Assembly: GCF_030540765.1 (NCBI RefSeq)
Contig: NZ_JAUOEL010000008.1
Location: 310,001-374,000 of the forward strand
From: Flavivirga jejuensis
GTDB lineage: Bacteria; Bacteroidota; Bacteroidia; Flavobacteriales; Flavobacteriaceae
Direction of reading: 5' to 3'
Length of the DNA stretch: 64,000 bases
Position numbers and translations under genes: made by a program. The notes below the pieces were generated by a model. It searched no databases. It saw only the letters and a list, made by a program, of their open reading frames with translations, and was not told where the DNA came from. Position 1 is the stretch's first letter, and each line of letters begins with the position of its first letter. Shown here piece after piece: positions 8,328-15,365 of the stretch.

Positions 8328-8399
8328 ATTTATAATTAACAGTTGTTTCTATAAATTTTATTGATAGTTTTTATATTTTTATAGTCTAAATTGATTACA

Positions 8400-9338
8400 A
8401 TGACAATTACACAATTATATTATGTTTTGGCTGTTGCCGAAAACCAGAATTTCACTAAAGCTGCAGAGAAATGTTTTGTGACACAACCTACACTAAGCAT
8501 GCAAATTCAAAAACTAGAAGATCAATTAGACATATTGATTTTTGATCGTAGCAAAAAGCCTATTGAATTAACTGATGTAGGCAAAAAAATTGTAAAACAA
8601 GCAAGAAATATTGTAAATGAATCTTATAGAATTCAAGATATTGTAGACCAACAAAAAGGTTTTATTGGCGGTGAATTTAAACTTGGTATTATACCAACGG
8701 TTATGCCAACGCTACTTCCTATGTTTTTAAAGAATTTTATAAAGAAACACCCAAAGGTTAAACTTAAAATAGAAGAATTAACAACTGAAGAAATAATTTC
8801 CAGAATTAACGATGGTCATCTAGACGCAGCAATAGCTGCCACACCTTTAGAAGATGAAAATATAAAAGAACGTGTTCTTTATTTTGAACCATTTATGGGA
8901 TACATTCCTAAAAACCATAGATTACATAATCACAAAAAAATAGATGTATCAGATTTAGATATAGATGATATGCTTTTACTTGAAGATGGACACTGTTTTA
9001 GGGATGGTGTTATTAATCTTTGTAAAGTATTTAAAAATCAAACTGATGATCAATTTCAATTAGAAAGCGGCAGTATTGAAACACTTATAAAACTTTCAAA
9101 TGAAGGATTAGGTATGACGCTCTTACCTTATTTACATACCCTAGATATTAATGAAAAAGAAAAAGAAAACTTATATTATTTTAACGAACCATCGCCTGCC
9201 AGAGAAGTAAGCATCATCTATCATAAAAGTGAATTGAAAATGCAAATTATTGAAGCACTACAAGATGTTATATCTGGTGTTGTAAGAGGTGCTATTGCGT
9301 TTCAAAATGTAAAAATTGTTAGTCCGTTACCTAAATAA
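8400..9338 (+). CDS. oxyR: OxyR, peroxide-sensing LysR regulator
   Basis: This 312-residue LysR-type regulator senses hydrogen peroxide. The winged-helix DNA-binding domain occupies the first 60 residues (FTKAAEKCFVTQPTLSMQIQ is the recognition region), followed by a LysR substrate-binding domain. The redox motif EDGHCFRDGVINLC contains two cysteines. With the ATG at 8400 as start they number C199 and C208, exactly as in E. coli OxyR; an in-frame TTG nine bases earlier would break this, so I prefer the ATG. It is divergent from dps, its likely target. A bidirectional terminator separates it from yajC. Confidence 0.95.
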   Translation: MTITQLYYVLAVAENQNFTKAAEKCFVTQPTLSMQIQKLEDQLDILIFDRSKKPIELTDVGKKIVKQARNIVNESYRIQDIVDQQKGFIGGEFKLGIIPTVMPTLLPMFLKNFIKKHPKVKLKIEELTTEEIISRINDGHLDAAIAATPLEDENIKERVLYFEPFMGYIPKNHRLHNHKKIDVSDLDIDDMLLLEDGHCFRDGVINLCKVFKNQTDDQFQLESGSIETLIKLSNEGLGMTLLPYLHTLDINEKEKENLYYFNEPSPAREVSIIYHKSELKMQIIEALQDVISGVVRGAIAFQNVKIVSPLPK

Positions 9339-9371
9339 CCCTGGCTTCTTAAAACAGATTATATACAAACA

Positions 9372-9407
9372 AAAAAGAGCTTCCATATTATATAGGAAGC
9401 TCTTTTT
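9372..9407. terminator. Bidirectional rho-independent terminator
   Basis: A perfect 13-bp stem, AAAAAGAGCTTCC (9372-9384) with GGAAGCTCTTTTT (9395-9407), has a 10-nt loop. It carries A and T tracts on both sides, so it can end oxyR (plus strand) and the nusB-DUF1573-yajC operon (minus strand). Confidence 0.93.
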
Positions 9408-9432
9408 CATATATTAAAAAAATAAGTTGCTC

Positions 9433-9723
9433 TTATTTTATTGCTGGCGGTGCGTTTAATTTTGCACTCATTTCCATAGAAAGCGCAGAACGCTCATACT
9501 TAACTTTACCAGACATAGTTTCTATTACACAACTACCATCTTTATCGTTTAGTTCTAAGATCTTACCATGCAATCCACTTTTGGTAATTACTTTATCCCC
9601 TTTTTTTAGTTCAGCAACAAATTTCTTTTCTTTTTTTGCACGTTTCATTTGAGGCGCAATCATAAAAAAGTATACGACTACAAATATTAATATAAATGGC
9701 ATAAATTCCTTTATTCCTTCCAT
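9433..9723 (-). CDS. yajC: YajC, Sec translocase accessory subunit
   Basis: This 96-residue YajC has one membrane span at about residues 8-24, followed by the conserved basic patch and the small domain GDKVITKSGLHGKI (42-55). YajC associates with SecDF and the SecYEG translocon in the inner membrane. It is the last gene of a minus-strand operon nusB - DUF1573 - yajC, with only 1 bp between the DUF1573 stop and its ATG, an order common in flavobacteria. The coaE gene that often follows is absent; a strong terminator lies there instead. Confidence 0.95.
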   Translation of the reverse strand: MEGIKEFMPFILIFVVVYFFMIAPQMKRAKKEKKFVAELKKGDKVITKSGLHGKILELNDKDGSCVIETMSGKVKYERSALSMEMSAKLNAPPAIK

Positions 9724-9724
9724 T

Positions 9725-10234
9725 TTATTGTGCTTTAATTGTTGGTGTTACTGATGGCTTCTTTGCATTAGGATCTGGTTTTACAAAAGCTGTAATTTTC
9801 ACACTTTCTTTGCCTTTTTCCGTATTTGCTGTAATATTAATTGTTTTTGAAACCTTATTAGAGCCACTTCCATTAAACTCAACAGAAAAGGTTCCAGATT
9901 CTCCTGGTGCTAAAGGCTCTCTACTCCAATCTTGAGGCACTGTACAACCACAAGTACTCTTAATATCTGTGATAACTAGCGGTGCATCTCCTGAGTTTTT
10001 ATAAGTAAAAGTAGTTTTTACTTTTGTTTTTGCTTCTATTTCACCAAAATCATGTTCTTTTTTATCGAACTCTAGTACTGGAAATTTAGATGCACTAGCA
10101 TCTCTTACTGCTGCTGCTGCTACATTATTGTCGTCAATTTTTTTAGCAGCATTTTCTTTACAAGAAGTAAAAGCAATCAAGCATAAAACGCTTAATCCTA
10201 ATATTATTTTTTTCATTTTTTTCATTTTTGTCAT
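9725..10234 (-). CDS. DUF1573 lipoprotein
   Basis: This 169-residue protein has a lipoprotein signal: a Lys-rich start (three possible ATG codons within seven residues), a hydrophobic stretch and lipobox AFTSC with the lipidated Cys at residue 25. The DUF1573 domain (about 50-150) is an Ig-like fold with the typical phrases HDFGEI, FTYKNSGDAPL and STCGCTVPQDW. It is exported, probably to the periplasmic face of a membrane. Its function is unknown although the gene is nearly universal in Bacteroidota and usually sits with nusB and yajC, as here. The linker after the lipobox is Ala/Asn-rich. Confidence 0.9.
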   Translation of the reverse strand: MTKMKKMKKIILGLSVLCLIAFTSCKENAAKKIDDNNVAAAAVRDASASKFPVLEFDKKEHDFGEIEAKTKVKTTFTYKNSGDAPLVITDIKSTCGCTVPQDWSREPLAPGESGTFSVEFNGSGSNKVSKTINITANTEKGKESVKITAFVKPDPNAKKPSVTPTIKAQ

Positions 10235-10300
10235 TAAGGTGGTGTAAAAATAGTAATTATTTAATCTATTAAAAATTTTTATTAACTTCTTAACAGAAGA

Positions 10301-11245
10301 TTACAATAAGCCCCTGCCTATTTTATTTAATTTATCATCTGCAACATATTCTTTTACCAATTTATCTAAAATACCATTTATAAATACGCTGCTTTTTGGT
10401 GTAGAATATTCCTTAGCTATTTCTAAATATTCATTAATAGTAACTTTTACAGGTATTGATGGAAATTTTTTTAATTCACTAATAGCCATTTGAAGCAATA
10501 CATAATCAACATTAGCAATACGATCTGAATCCCAATTTTTGGTTTTCATTTCAATCTCTTTATTAATTAGCGTTTTATTTAAAAGTGTTTTCTTAAATAA
10601 GCTGATAGCAAACTGCTTATCTTCTATATCCTTATATAATTTAGGTGTAAAATGATTTTCGGTCGAGGCTGTCTTAACTTTTCTTAATAGTTTTAAAATA
10701 GTAGTATTCACCGTTGGAAGATCATCTAACCAAGTTAAGTTTTTATCTTCTAAATACTCATAAAGTTTCTCGTTAGGTGCAATAATGTCTTTAAACACAT
10801 CAACAATAAAATCTTTATCTTCTTTAAAGTCAGATACTCTGGTTTGCATATACTCTTTATACAAATCACTTTTAGTAATTGCTTTAAAAAGAACATCAAC
10901 ATACTCACTGTCCAATTCCCAATTAGTTATCTTATGGGTATCTAATTGGTCTTTTAATCGCAAATTATCTCTTAAAGACTTAAGTAATTGGTTGTTTACA
11001 AATTTCTTATTAGGATCTTTGTCTTCTTTGGTAGCTAAATGTTTTTTTTGTTTTTTTTGTAAATCGTCTTCTGCTCTTTTTTGAACTTCAATCAATAACG
11101 AGATTAATAAGAGGTACAAGTTGTACATATTATCTATACTAAACAATAAGAACTTCTGATCTTTAGAAAAATCGTCACTCTCACCTCCTTTAAAGGCATA
11201 TAACGTTTGCATTACTTTTACCCGAATATGTCTTCTGTTTAGCAT
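10301..11245 (-). CDS. nusB: NusB transcription antitermination factor
   Basis: This 314-residue NusB is the long Bacteroidota form, about twice the E. coli length. The start MLNRRHIRVKVMQTLYAFKG and the C-terminal NVDYVLLQMAISELKKFPSI and SVFINGILDKLVKEY are the conserved NusB core. The middle region is a charged, helical insertion. NusB with NusE (S10) binds boxA RNA in antitermination of rRNA operons. It is first in the operon with DUF1573 and yajC and is divergent from an ABC exporter across about 208 bp. Confidence 0.93.
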   Translation of the reverse strand: MLNRRHIRVKVMQTLYAFKGGESDDFSKDQKFLLFSIDNMYNLYLLLISLLIEVQKRAEDDLQKKQKKHLATKEDKDPNKKFVNNQLLKSLRDNLRLKDQLDTHKITNWELDSEYVDVLFKAITKSDLYKEYMQTRVSDFKEDKDFIVDVFKDIIAPNEKLYEYLEDKNLTWLDDLPTVNTTILKLLRKVKTASTENHFTPKLYKDIEDKQFAISLFKKTLLNKTLINKEIEMKTKNWDSDRIANVDYVLLQMAISELKKFPSIPVKVTINEYLEIAKEYSTPKSSVFINGILDKLVKEYVADDKLNKIGRGLL

Positions 11246-11453
11246 AATTACAAAGAACTTAAATTAAAAAATAGAAAGTTATTTCATTGTTTTTTCCGCT
11301 GCAAAAGTAATATTATTTTGAAAAGTAACTCCATATTTTTCTTTTATTATTAGAATAACATTTTAAGCTATATTTAACAATTGCCTGCTATGCATACACC
11401 TATTTTATTCTTAATAATACATTATATTTGCTCTCCCATTACTACACAGGTAA

Positions 11454-13217
11454 ATGAAAGAATTACAACATTTAAATAAATACTTCTTAAAATATAAAGC
11501 ACACCTTTTAATAGGCATGGTGATTACTGTTGCTGCTAGAATTTTTTTACTTTTTACACCGCGCTATGTAAAACAGATTTTTATAGTGGTTGAAAAAGCT
11601 TTAAAAGGATCGGTTACCGAAGACGTTTTCAAAGCAGAATTATTAGAAGCCATTCTTTATATTGTTGGAGCAGCCATAATAGGTGGTATACTTACCTTTT
11701 TTATGCGTCAAACCATTATTAATGTGTCTCGTTATATTGAGTTCGATTTAAAAAATGAGATTTACGACCAATACCAAAAACTCTCTTTAAACTTTTATAA
11801 AAAGAATAGAACTGGAGACTTAATGAACCGTATTACAGAAGATGTAGGTCGGGTACGTATGTATGCAGGCCCTGCTATTATGTATAGTATAAATACTTTT
11901 GCACTGTTTGTTATTGTCATTATTTATATGATTAATGCGTCTCCTAAGTTAACATTATACACCATTTTACCATTACCAATTCTTTCTGTTATTATATATA
12001 AATTAAGTAAAGAAATACATAAGCGTAGCACCATAGTTCAAGAATATTTATCTAAACTATCTACGTTCACTCAAGAATCTTTTAGTGGTATTTCTGTAAT
12101 TAAAGCATATGGTATTGAGCCACAAACATCAACAAGTTTTAAATCGCTTGCTTCGGGAAGTAAAGAGAAACAAATAAGTCTTGCTAAAATACAGGCTTGG
12201 TTTTTTCCAATGATGATTTTACTTATAGGTACAAGTAATTTGTTGGTAATTTATATTGGAGGCATGCAATATATTAACGGTGAAATTGAAAGTTTAGGAA
12301 CCATAGCAGAATTTATTATTTATGTAAATATGCTTACGTGGCCAGTAGCAACAGTCGGTTGGGTAACTTCTATTGTACAACAAGCAGAAGCATCACAAAA
12401 ACGAATTAACGAGTTTTTAAAGATTAAACCAGAAATTAAAAATACTGTAAATACAAATACAGAAATCGCTGGTGATATTGCTTTTAATAATGTGTCGTTT
12501 ACGTATGATGATACAAGCATTCAAGCATTAAAAGACATTAGTTTTAATATAAAAGCAGGTAAAACACTCGCCATAATAGGTAAAACAGGATCGGGAAAGT
12601 CTACCATTTTAGATTTAATTGGTAGACTTTATGATATTGACAAAGGTTCTATTATTATTAATGGAACAGAAATTAATAAACTCAATTTAAATAATTTAAG
12701 GGATAACATTGGTTATGTGCCTCAGGATGCATTCTTATTCTCTGATACTATAAAAACCAATATTAAATTTGGAAAAGAAAATGCTACTGATGATGATGTT
12801 ATCCAAGCGGCAAAAAATGCTCAAGTACACAAAAACATTGTTAAATTTAATAACGGCTACGATACCATATTAGGCGAACGTGGTATCACACTTTCTGGCG
12901 GGCAAAAACAACGCGTATCTATTGCCAGAGCCATTATAAAATCGCCTAAAATATTACTTTTCGATGATTGTCTTTCTGCTGTTGATACAGAAACCGAAGA
13001 AAAAATATTGAAAAATCTCAGTAAAGTTTCGGCAGGAAAAACAACTATTATTGTGAGTCATAGAGTTTCTTCTGCTAAAAATGCAGATAAAATTATTGTA
13101 TTAGATGATGGTAAAATTGTTCAAGAAGGTACGCATGAATCTCTTATAAACATTAATGGGTACTATAAGCATCTATACTTAAAACAATTGAGCGAAACTT
13201 CTTCAAACAAATCTTAA
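11454..13217 (+). CDS. ABC exporter, fused permease/ATPase, Walker B Asp
   Basis: This 587-residue type IV ABC exporter half-transporter has a six-span membrane domain (about 1-320) and a nucleotide-binding domain (about 340-575). Walker A is GKTGSGKST (376-384), the signature LSGGQ (480-484) and the switch His H536. The Walker B is LLFDD (501-505), so the catalytic Glu is Asp 505, as in the degenerate-site subunits BmrC or TM287 of heterodimeric exporters. No partner subunit is adjacent, so it either works as a homodimer or pairs with a protein encoded elsewhere. The substrate is unknown; drug or lipid export is the usual guess. Confidence 0.9.
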   Translation: MKELQHLNKYFLKYKAHLLIGMVITVAARIFLLFTPRYVKQIFIVVEKALKGSVTEDVFKAELLEAILYIVGAAIIGGILTFFMRQTIINVSRYIEFDLKNEIYDQYQKLSLNFYKKNRTGDLMNRITEDVGRVRMYAGPAIMYSINTFALFVIVIIYMINASPKLTLYTILPLPILSVIIYKLSKEIHKRSTIVQEYLSKLSTFTQESFSGISVIKAYGIEPQTSTSFKSLASGSKEKQISLAKIQAWFFPMMILLIGTSNLLVIYIGGMQYINGEIESLGTIAEFIIYVNMLTWPVATVGWVTSIVQQAEASQKRINEFLKIKPEIKNTVNTNTEIAGDIAFNNVSFTYDDTSIQALKDISFNIKAGKTLAIIGKTGSGKSTILDLIGRLYDIDKGSIIINGTEINKLNLNNLRDNIGYVPQDAFLFSDTIKTNIKFGKENATDDDVIQAAKNAQVHKNIVKFNNGYDTILGERGITLSGGQKQRVSIARAIIKSPKILLFDDCLSAVDTETEEKILKNLSKVSAGKTTIIVSHRVSSAKNADKIIVLDDGKIVQEGTHESLININGYYKHLYLKQLSETSSNKS

Positions 13218-13379
13218 ACCTGCTAACCTAACCCCCGATCAAATAGCTTATTATTCTTTCCATTTAATGCAATAAAATGCAGCATTTAAAAAAGAAACTT
13301 AATAATTTGTTGGTTAGTAACGGTTTTTTTTAGATTTTTGATACTCAATTAACGATAATTTAATAAATTTCTATACACT

Positions 13380-13775
13380 ATGAATAATAATGATATGATG
13401 GAGAGAGAAGAGATTTTTTCGAAAGTATTAAGAGCAGGAAGACGTACTTATTTCTTTGATGTAAGAGCTACTAAAGCAGATGATTACTACTTAACTATTA
13501 CTGAAAGTAAAAAGTTTACTAACGATGATGGATCGTTTCATTACAAAAAACACAAAATATATATTTACAAAGAAGACTTTTCTGAATTCAAAGATATATT
13601 AGCTGAAATGACTGATTATATCATAGAGAAAAAAGGAGATGAAGTAATTAGTGAGCGTCACCAAAAAGATTTTAAAAAGAGTTACGAAGTTGAAAATTCT
13701 GAAAAAACACCAACAGATAACGACTCTCACAAACCTACCGAAAGTTTTACTGATATAAATTTTGACGATATATAA
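13380..13775 (+). CDS. PUR family DNA/RNA-binding protein
   Basis: This 131-residue protein contains the PUR-alpha-like domain (DUF3276) found in Bacteroidota and some spirochaetes, in residues 7-90: IFSKVLRAGRRTYFFDVRAT, then DYYLTITESKK, then KHKIYIYKEDF. The C-terminal 40 residues are polar and probably disordered. PUR repeats bind single-stranded purine-rich nucleic acid, and the bacterial form dimerises to imitate the eukaryotic repeat pair. It is a single-gene unit with its own strong terminator. Confidence 0.93.
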   Translation: MNNNDMMEREEIFSKVLRAGRRTYFFDVRATKADDYYLTITESKKFTNDDGSFHYKKHKIYIYKEDFSEFKDILAEMTDYIIEKKGDEVISERHQKDFKKSYEVENSEKTPTDNDSHKPTESFTDINFDDI

Positions 13776-13794
13776 CAATTATTCAATTGTTCAT

Positions 13795-13827
13795 AAAAAA
13801 ACCGCTATTAGAATAGCGGTTTTTTTA
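13795..13827 (+). terminator. Rho-independent terminator after the PUR gene
   Basis: AAAAAAACCGCTATT (from 13795) and AATAGCGGTTTTTTT pair perfectly around a 2-3-nt loop. The stem is followed by a T tract, about 20 bp after the PUR gene stop. The A tract on the other side could also serve the minus strand. Confidence 0.93.
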
Positions 13828-13841
13828 TGGCTGGATCTTTC

Positions 13842-13910
13842 GTGAGTTCGATGTAATGCAAGCATATTTATAACGATAAACTCACTAATAGTGTTACATG
13901 TCGAATTCAC
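13842..13910. repeat. Imperfect long inverted repeat
   Basis: GTGAGTTCGATGTAA (13842-13856) pairs imperfectly with TTACATGTCGAATTCAC (13894-13910). It lies between the PUR terminator and the convergent tRNA-binding-protein gene, whose transcript it would follow. It resembles the other intergenic hairpins of this window rather than a classical terminator. Confidence 0.6.
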
Positions 13911-13977
13911 CTTTTTAATAAAGCATGTAAACTTTAAAACCCAAAGTTTATTTTTTGTTAGCAACTATTTAAATATA

Positions 13978-14313
13978 TTAAGCTACTGCTGTTCCGTTTT
14001 TTACTTGATCTTCTGGGTTTAGAAGTATCACATCTTTACCATTTACTGCTCCTAATATCAGGCATTCACTCATAAATTTAGCGATTTGTTTTTTAGGAAA
14101 ATTTACGACAGCAACTATTTGCCTTTTTAATAAATCTTCTTTTTTATAAAGTGTTGTAATTTGTGCCGATGTTTTTTTAATTCCTAAATCACCAAAATCA
14201 ATGGTAAGTTGGTATGCTGGGTTTCTTGCTTCAGGGAAACTATTAACTTCTATAATAGTTCCTACTCGTAGATCTACTTTAGTAAAATCTTCAAAAGTTA
14301 TTGTATCATTCAT
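13978..14313 (-). CDS. CsaA-type tRNA-binding domain protein
   Basis: This 111-residue protein is a stand-alone EMAP II / tRNA-binding OB-fold of the CsaA type. The family core is FTKVDLRVGTIIEVNSFPEA (10-29), QLTIDFGDLGIKKTSAQIT and VNFPKKQIAKFMSECLILGA. CsaA dimers bind tRNA and have been described as secretion-related chaperones in Bacillus. Length is exactly that of the family. The gene is monocistronic and divergent from the thioredoxin-like gene, with a dispersed repeat element in the shared upstream region. Confidence 0.92.
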   Translation of the reverse strand: MNDTITFEDFTKVDLRVGTIIEVNSFPEARNPAYQLTIDFGDLGIKKTSAQITTLYKKEDLLKRQIVAVVNFPKKQIAKFMSECLILGAVNGKDVILLNPEDQVKNGTAVA

Positions 14314-14387
14314 TTTTTAAAAATACTATTTATCTAACAAATTTTAAAATCACTAATTGCAAATTTAAATAAAAGGTAATAAACCTA

Positions 14388-14486
14388 GATTCCGCAAAAA
14401 TAAGGATGAGCCTGTTTGCTGGTATAGGCAGGTTCAACTTACAATTTTGAATGCCTCTTGCAGAGTTCTCTAAATTGAGTTTTTCT
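14388..14486. repeat. Dispersed intergenic element B, copy 1
   Basis: This is one of two copies of an approximately 100-120-bp element; the other is at 31410-31530. They share the start GATNCCGCNAAA, a GCCTG...GGC hairpin, an identical 24-bp core (14431-14454, beginning GGTTCAACTTACAATTTTGA) and the end AAATTGAGTTT. Core and end can pair through ACAATTT / AAATTG. This copy sits between two divergent genes. A 64-codon minus-strand frame (14330-14524) inside it is most likely spurious. Nothing else is evident in the 338-bp gap. Confidence 0.8.
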
Positions 14487-14651
14487 GCCACGCAATAAGC
14501 GTAGACTAAGAAAAATCTAAGCATAGCTTAAGTTTATGATTATAGTTCTATTTTATATTGAAATAGAAAGGAAATAGAAACTAATTTTCAATAGTTATTT
14601 TTAACGTTTATTTGGTATTAAATAACGAACTTTGGTAAAACTTAAATTCTT

Positions 14652-15209
14652 ATGGCTAATACTCCATCTAATATGCTTGCTTTAGAAACGCAAGCGCCAT
14701 TATTTAATTTATTTGATACTATTTCTGGAAACACCTTATCTCTTAACCAATTAAAAGGAAGTCAAGCTACTGTGATTATGTTTATATGTAACCATTGTCC
14801 TTTTGTGATACATATAAACCCTGAGATCGTTTCAATAGCAAATTTGTACGCAAAAAAAGGTATTAGTTTTATTGCTATTTCTAGTAACGATATTATTAAC
14901 TACCCACAAGACAGTCCTAAAAACATGACCATTCATGCAAAAAATGCAGGATACCCATTTCCTTATTTGTATGATGAAACACAAGATGTAGCAAAAGCTT
15001 ATGATGCAGCATGTACTCCAGATTTTTATATTTTCGATGCTCATTTAAAACTAAAGTATAGGGGGCAACTGGACAATTCACGCCCTGGAAACCAAATACC
15101 TGTTACTGGTAAAGATTTAAGGTACGCTTTAGATTGTTTAATTGAAAATAGAAATAATACAACACTACAAAAGCCCAGTATTGGTTGTAATATTAAGTGG
15201 AAAAAATAA
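14652..15209 (+). CDS. Thioredoxin-like / AhpC-TSA family protein
   Basis: This 185-residue protein has a peroxiredoxin/TlpA-like thioredoxin fold. The redox motif CNHC lies at residues 46-49, in the phrase VIMFICNHCPFV. It is followed by the family features FIAISSNDIINYPQDSP and ACTPDFYIFD, where the cis-proline is TPDF. There is no signal peptide, so it is cytosolic. This group is annotated as thioredoxin family or redoxin-domain protein, and the substrate is not known. A further cysteine near the end (GCNIKWK) is conserved in the group. It stands alone on the plus strand; a hairpin about 115 bp downstream may terminate it. Confidence 0.88.
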   Translation: MANTPSNMLALETQAPLFNLFDTISGNTLSLNQLKGSQATVIMFICNHCPFVIHINPEIVSIANLYAKKGISFIAISSNDIINYPQDSPKNMTIHAKNAGYPFPYLYDETQDVAKAYDAACTPDFYIFDAHLKLKYRGQLDNSRPGNQIPVTGKDLRYALDCLIENRNNTTLQKPSIGCNIKWKK

Positions 15210-15323
15210 CTAAACCACTTGTTTTGGTAAACTGAAAGTCTATTTTTTAAGTCCTGTTTTATTCGTTATACTATATTTTTATAATGAATCTTGTAATTTC
15301 ACGGGAATAAATTTTAATAGAAA

Positions 15324-15357
15324 CCCCGAGGCAAAACCTCGAGGCATTCTTTTTGAT
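15324..15357. terminator. Hairpin with T-rich flank, truncated element A
   Basis: CCCCGAGG (15324-15331) and CCTCGAGG (15337-15344) form a stem with one mismatch and loop CAAAA. The plus strand continues CATTCTTTTTG, which would suit termination of the thioredoxin-like gene. On the minus strand it directly follows the beta-helix gene. The flanks GAAAC and GATTAA match the gene-proximal end of element A at 21857-22036 and 31770-31977, so this looks like a shortened copy. Confidence 0.5.
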
Positions 15358-15365
15358 TAACTTAT

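Noticed and set aside
8349-8384. OxyR tetranucleotide operator between dps and oxyR
   Set aside because: ATAG and CTAT units occur, but their spacing does not follow the usual OxyR pattern.
14330-14524. 64-codon minus-strand open frame
   Set aside because: It lies inside dispersed element B, which has no matching frame in the other copy; composition is not protein-like.
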